NCBI GenBank assembly: GCA_036345935.2
Contig: JADWOT020000009.1
Coordinates: 13,934,148 to 13,998,147, forward strand
Reading direction: 5' to 3'
Length of the DNA: 64,000 nucleotides
From: Taenia hydatigena
Taxonomy: Eukaryota > Platyhelminthes > Cestoda > Cyclophyllidea > Taeniidae
A program made the translations under genes and the position numbers. Position 1 is the stretch's first letter; the number at the start of each line of letters is the position of its first letter. Shown piece after piece: positions 59,605 through 64,000 of this stretch. The notes beneath the pieces are model-generated. The model did no database searches, was not told the DNA's origin, and saw only the letters and a list, made by a program, of their open reading frames with translations.

Positions 59605-62600
59605 GTGGGTCTCGCTAACATATATTGATAAGATGCACCATTGCTTGCTTCTTTGATGGCGGACTGTTTTTAATGTGGAATGAATTTCGCCTTTCGATGC
59701 GCGCATCATCTTTTCCTTGACATTGAGCAGTTTCATGGGAAGCAGGCAGGCAACATGGAAAATGGTGGTGAGATGGAGGTGGAGGTAGAGGTGACTAGAT
59801 GTTTTGCTTCCAGAGACGCAGGGTCTGGATGTGATGGAATCCTGAAGCTCGCTTCCTCAGAAAAGACGAAGAGACTGCAAATGTGGTTATTGAAATGGAG
59901 CGAGTACTTGAGAGACAGCTTTATTCACTTTTAAATTCCAACCACTTGCCTGGCATCAGGCAGTGCCTTTGTTATAAGCATATCTTTAATTATTTGATAG
60001 TGGGATGCGCTGTAGCAGCACGAGAAGTGAACAGCACTGACTGAGTGCTTGTTAGTTGATTTGGGGTCACTAGTGGAACTGTCCGAGAGGCCACGGGCTG
60101 GCCAGCCATGTTAACTAGCCAAGTGGGTGATCCAAGCTAAGCCAAAGATGAGAAGAGGCAGCTGTATTGGTGAATGTCGGGTCTGCCTCAAGGTACAACG
60201 CCAAAGCCTGACGCGTTTTCCACCATGTCACATTGTAGGGTGACAAAAATTTGGATGTGCGGTTGATTGAATTGAAAGGCACATGCCTCGCAATGTGCCT
60301 GCACACTTTGCTTGCCAGTGCAGACACAGAAAGATAGAAGAGTAGTTCCGATTTCAAAGAATGCGTGCACACTGTTGAGATCGCCTACGGTGGAACTCTG
60401 CAGGAATCGATTTAAATGGTGGTATAGGACATGGTCTGGCTTTAACGCCTCCTACAAATCAAAGTAATATTAAATTTTTAGCTTCACGTCTACCATAGTC
60501 TCCTGCGCGATGCAATCATTGCAGTAGGGCCTTTACTCCATTATAAAATCTTAGATTTCGCTTCAATGAGTTTAAATACGTGATTACAGTCAAACGCAAT
60601 GTGGTTTTTAATGCATTGTGCCAGGTACATCTCACAGGGGCATATGCGTCAGCGTTGCAGCAAGACTTCGAGAGACGTGTCCTCGCTGACATGATCGATG
60701 CGAGGTGTGTTGCTGCTATAGCCTTGCAGGTGGCCACATTGAATTTGGCAACCTTCTTGCTAAAAGACATTGTCTACTCACAGTGTAGATGCTTGTGTGC
60801 TCATTTCTGATCCTGCTCCGACGAGCATCTTGTAAGTGTTTGGGATCATTTGTCTCTGTCAGGTGATTGGCCTACTGCGGTGTAGTGGGATAGAGCATAA
60901 GCGACTCTGGTAAGAGGCATTAATGTACTCATTTTCCTTTCAAAATCACTCACCTCGGCTTTGGCATGTGTGTCAAGTTTGTCCCTCTATAATGTCCAAT
61001 GCAGGTTAAGTCTCCACCCACTGAAATTAATTGGCAAGTGCTTTGCCTTTCTACTTTACCTTACATTACAGGGCACCTTCGAGGTGAAAGCAGTGGGCGC
61101 GGTCCCGATTAGGGCCTTTGTCATTTAATTTTCTGAGGGATCTCCATGCGATTACATGCTCTCCACTCCTACCTATAAGGCGTAAATCCTCAATACGGCC
61201 ATTAATTCCACACCAAGACGGGCATAGGAAGCTCAAAACACATGTGGCTAAAATTAATATGGATACTGTGATGATTGGTGCACGAAATTTTGTCTGTTTT
61301 CAATCCAGTTTAATCCAATGCTATCGATTCTTGCTTTGCCTGACAAAATCACTGTCGCTTCACCCACCCACAGGACGCACCAAGTGAGCTGCATTTCTGT
61401 CTCTCTTGCCTTGGAGACCAAAGTCTCATCCTGTCAATCCCTGTTTCTTCAAGAGATCTGGGCATTTATATCGACTCCCTGATGAACAATTCGGACGAGA
61501 CGCGCGTCAAAGCAAACTATCGCCTCTCAAGTTGAATGTGACATTATCGTGTGCATTCATTGCCCAGTGCAGATTTTCATGCAAAGTGCATTTCCAAAAT
61601 GCATAAAAAGCATTTGTCCCCAACCACTCTCTCCTTTGCATCGTAATGTTGTAGCAGGACTCACGATTTATCTGCATAGATGGAGTAGCGGAATTGAGGC
61701 CAGAGCGCATGCCTGTACTGGCAATTAATTTGTCGAAGCTGCCCAACTTTACTTCTCAGCGGAACTTTTGCGTTGCATCTCAAAATGAAGTCACAAAGCT
61801 GTGTCTCATTGCTTGCTTCCCTGAGTTAACTGCGCTGAGAAATCTTGCTTTCTAGAGCGAAGTGCAATTTCATTTTGTGAGGGTGGGGGAGGGAAGAGGT
61901 GTGGGACTCTTGAAGGAGGCGAAGGTAGTGAATTCGTTCGAGTGACCAGATGGTGGTTTATGGTGGTTAGTGAGGTTGGAAGCACATTTGACTAACGTGA
62001 AAGCAACATTGGGTGACAAATGAGCAGGTACACTACTTCATCTAAAAAGCTAACTAATTAAAGAGCACATCATTTGCAACTTGAATGCTTTGCGACCACT
62101 GGATATTTTCAGGAATGTCTGCGTAACAATTCTAAAGGGGGAGCCTAATACGGTTTCAGAAGACAAATGGCAGGAAAGGAATACTTAAGACCAGAAATTT
62201 AACTCGTCTTCACTCTTTTCCTTCCCCTTGCTCCCCCAAACTGAAGGATGTTAACAAGGCTGTTAAACGAAACATTATTTGCTGCAGCACAGAGGCCATA
62301 GAGAGTGTTGACAACAAAACATTCAGTTGAATTAATTAGGCTCACCCAACACACTTGTGAGAACTGCAACGAAAGCATCGTGTTAGCGAGTATTCCACAC
62401 CGCTCCCGATTCGGGCATAAATTGCTTGCATGAAGAAATATTGGTGTCAGAGCAACGCCATCTGATGAAATATGGAGTAGTGAGATGAGCTTGTGCACTT
62501 GGGTTGCGTTCTCATCGCTGCCTTTAGGTGTTCTGCCATTTCAATGCTATCTGTCTGGGCACAAATTTAAACTGACCGCAGTTTATGCATCGAGGGGACT

Positions 62601-64000
62601 GATGGCGCACAGCATTGGTCTGATTTTGTTTTTCCGAAGACTCGTGGCACCAATCTTCTCATCAAGGTTCCTGTTGCACTAACCGATTTGGGTTAATGTG
62701 CAAAGGTCATTTGCATCAGACTGCACAACCTCGTATCACCTTACAACAACGGATTTTCTCTGTGGCTGAGAGTACGAATGAAGGCTACTCCCTCAGTCCG
62801 CATTCTTCAAATCACTAGGTATTGCTACAATACCACCAAATTTTCATGGCGACGAAGACTACTGCATATGGTGGGCCTGGATGTTCGTATTTAGCTTGAG
62901 TTGCAAAGTAAATGATTGAGGAAAGAGGCAAGAAGAAATGAGATGCATGATGCGATCATCAGAAATGCATAACGCAGTCTGATATGTGACCAGCCTAGTC
63001 TGCAACAAGTGAGTGTGAATGATGTGTAGGGCTCACTGGCATGACATTGCAGAAGACATACGCAGGAGACGAAGATGGAGATGTGAAAACATACCAGTAA
63101 GAGCTGGAGTTGGAACGGGATCTGACCCAAATAAAGTACACTGAGACCCATCAGCCTATTTGCTTTGTCAAAGGGATTAAAGAAATGGGCCCTATGAGGA
63201 GCGGTGATGCGTGGTGCGAGTGGGAGCGCTATAGAAGGCTTAAAAGAGCAGTGACATAAGAATGAGACATTTGCGGAAACGACACTAAGCTGGTCAAGTG
63301 GCCATATGTGTGTAATATGTTTTCAAATGTGTGCGAGACAAAATGGAAACGCCTAACTTGAGCTTAATGCCTTCTAGTCAGGTTTAATTAGAGAACGAAG
63401 TGGCAGTGTAGGGTAGCCAAGCCTGGCTTACCCAAGCCAGGCATTTTATTGGCTTACTGCAGTGCGGTTAAGCTAGACCAGCAACACTTAGCAAGCAGTT
63501 GCAATGCAGCATGTAAGCTGATGGTTATGCGTTTGTAAAAGCACTGGGAAGGCACGTACGTAATAGGGGTATAAGTAGGAAAACGAATTGTCTACTCACC
63601 TCAAAAGATTTCAATGCAGTGAGCAAATTTATGTTCTTGGTGAGCTTTTGATTCTATGTAAGAGCAAAATATTGAGCATCAGTGGAAGAGGAGGGAAGGT
63701 GTGCTTCGGATCCTCCGATGAAAGCAGACGACAGTGGCTGTGCATTTAAAAGGGTACAATGAGCTGAGGTTTGAGAGGGAAAGAAGTGACAGAAATCAAA
63801 TAAAGGAAGACACAAATTCATATTTAGCTCAGGCTGAAGTAAATTACAAGTAAATGGGCAAAATTGTCTTTGTGACGGTGACTATGCAGCTGCAAAAGTA
63901 CTTAGATGCAAAACATGAAGAGAAGCCCGATATTAGAGCACTGGTACCACAAATCACACCGGCTGACTGCAATTGCAGTGTGGGTGAAATTAGCAAATAT
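59605..64000. other. Right end, few exon-like islands, no firm gene
   Basis: Possible later exons are 59,740-59,934 (+; ENGGEMEVEVEVTRC then LKWSEYLRDSFIHF, weakly like the segment after PLAT), 60,625-60,729 (+; LTGAYASALQQDFERRVLAD between a gccag acceptor and a gtggcc donor) and 61,072-61,129 (+; GTFEVKAVGAVPIRAFVI after ttacag). None is assignable. A 9-bp perfect hairpin (gcctggctt / aagccaggc) lies at 63,421-63,442. Confidence 0.3.

Overview
This is eukaryotic, intron-containing DNA of moderate GC, with small exons bounded by GT-AG (and one apparent GC-AG) introns. The recognisable genes are animal ones: a polycystin-1-like receptor, the exosome nuclease EXOSC10/Rrp6 and a PSTAIRE-type cyclin-dependent kinase pseudogene. 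Several introns are very short (33, 47 and 67 nt). That would suit a flatworm, but the window does not prove the phylum.

Layout. 1-3,657: dispersed repeat R1 (1,203-3,657) carrying a decayed CDK kinase fragment. 3,658-16,815: 13 kb without a recognised gene. 16,816-25,435 (+): many exons of a polycystin-1-like protein, including REJ-like extracellular segments, a GAIN region, the GPS cleavage motif CECTHLTTF and a first membrane segment. 26,444-57,956: a giant palindrome with two 15,220-bp arms (26,444-41,663 and 42,737-57,956). Position i pairs with 84,400 - i without net slippage at every point checked, and the 1,073-bp spacer contains its own diverged inverted repeat. 57,957-64,000: unique flank with two exons (59,156-59,196 and 59,452-59,604) that resemble the PLAT domain expected next in a polycystin-1, so the palindrome appears to lie inside an intron of that gene.

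Each arm carries the same cargo in mirror image. EXOSC10 copy A has five exons, with all DEDDy catalytic residues and an HRDC domain, but no tail. EXOSC10 copy B is a tail fragment that lacks the catalytic exons and carries a 34-nt frameshifting deletion. Each arm also has one R1/CDK pseudogene unit, a small retroelement RNase-H-like remnant inside an EXOSC10 intron, and short interspersed repeats. In the window EXOSC10 is thus present as four partial copies and no complete one.

Junction logic favours the left arm as the original. Copy B homology runs across the left inner boundary into the spacer, and an open exon runs across the left outer boundary. The right arm would then be an inverted copy placed between bases now at 42,736 and 57,957. 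The only ambiguous base in the window, the N at 26,443, sits exactly at the outer boundary of the left arm, so an assembly artefact is a serious alternative to a very recent inverted duplication. No CRISPR, rRNA or tRNA gene and no intact mobile element was recognised.
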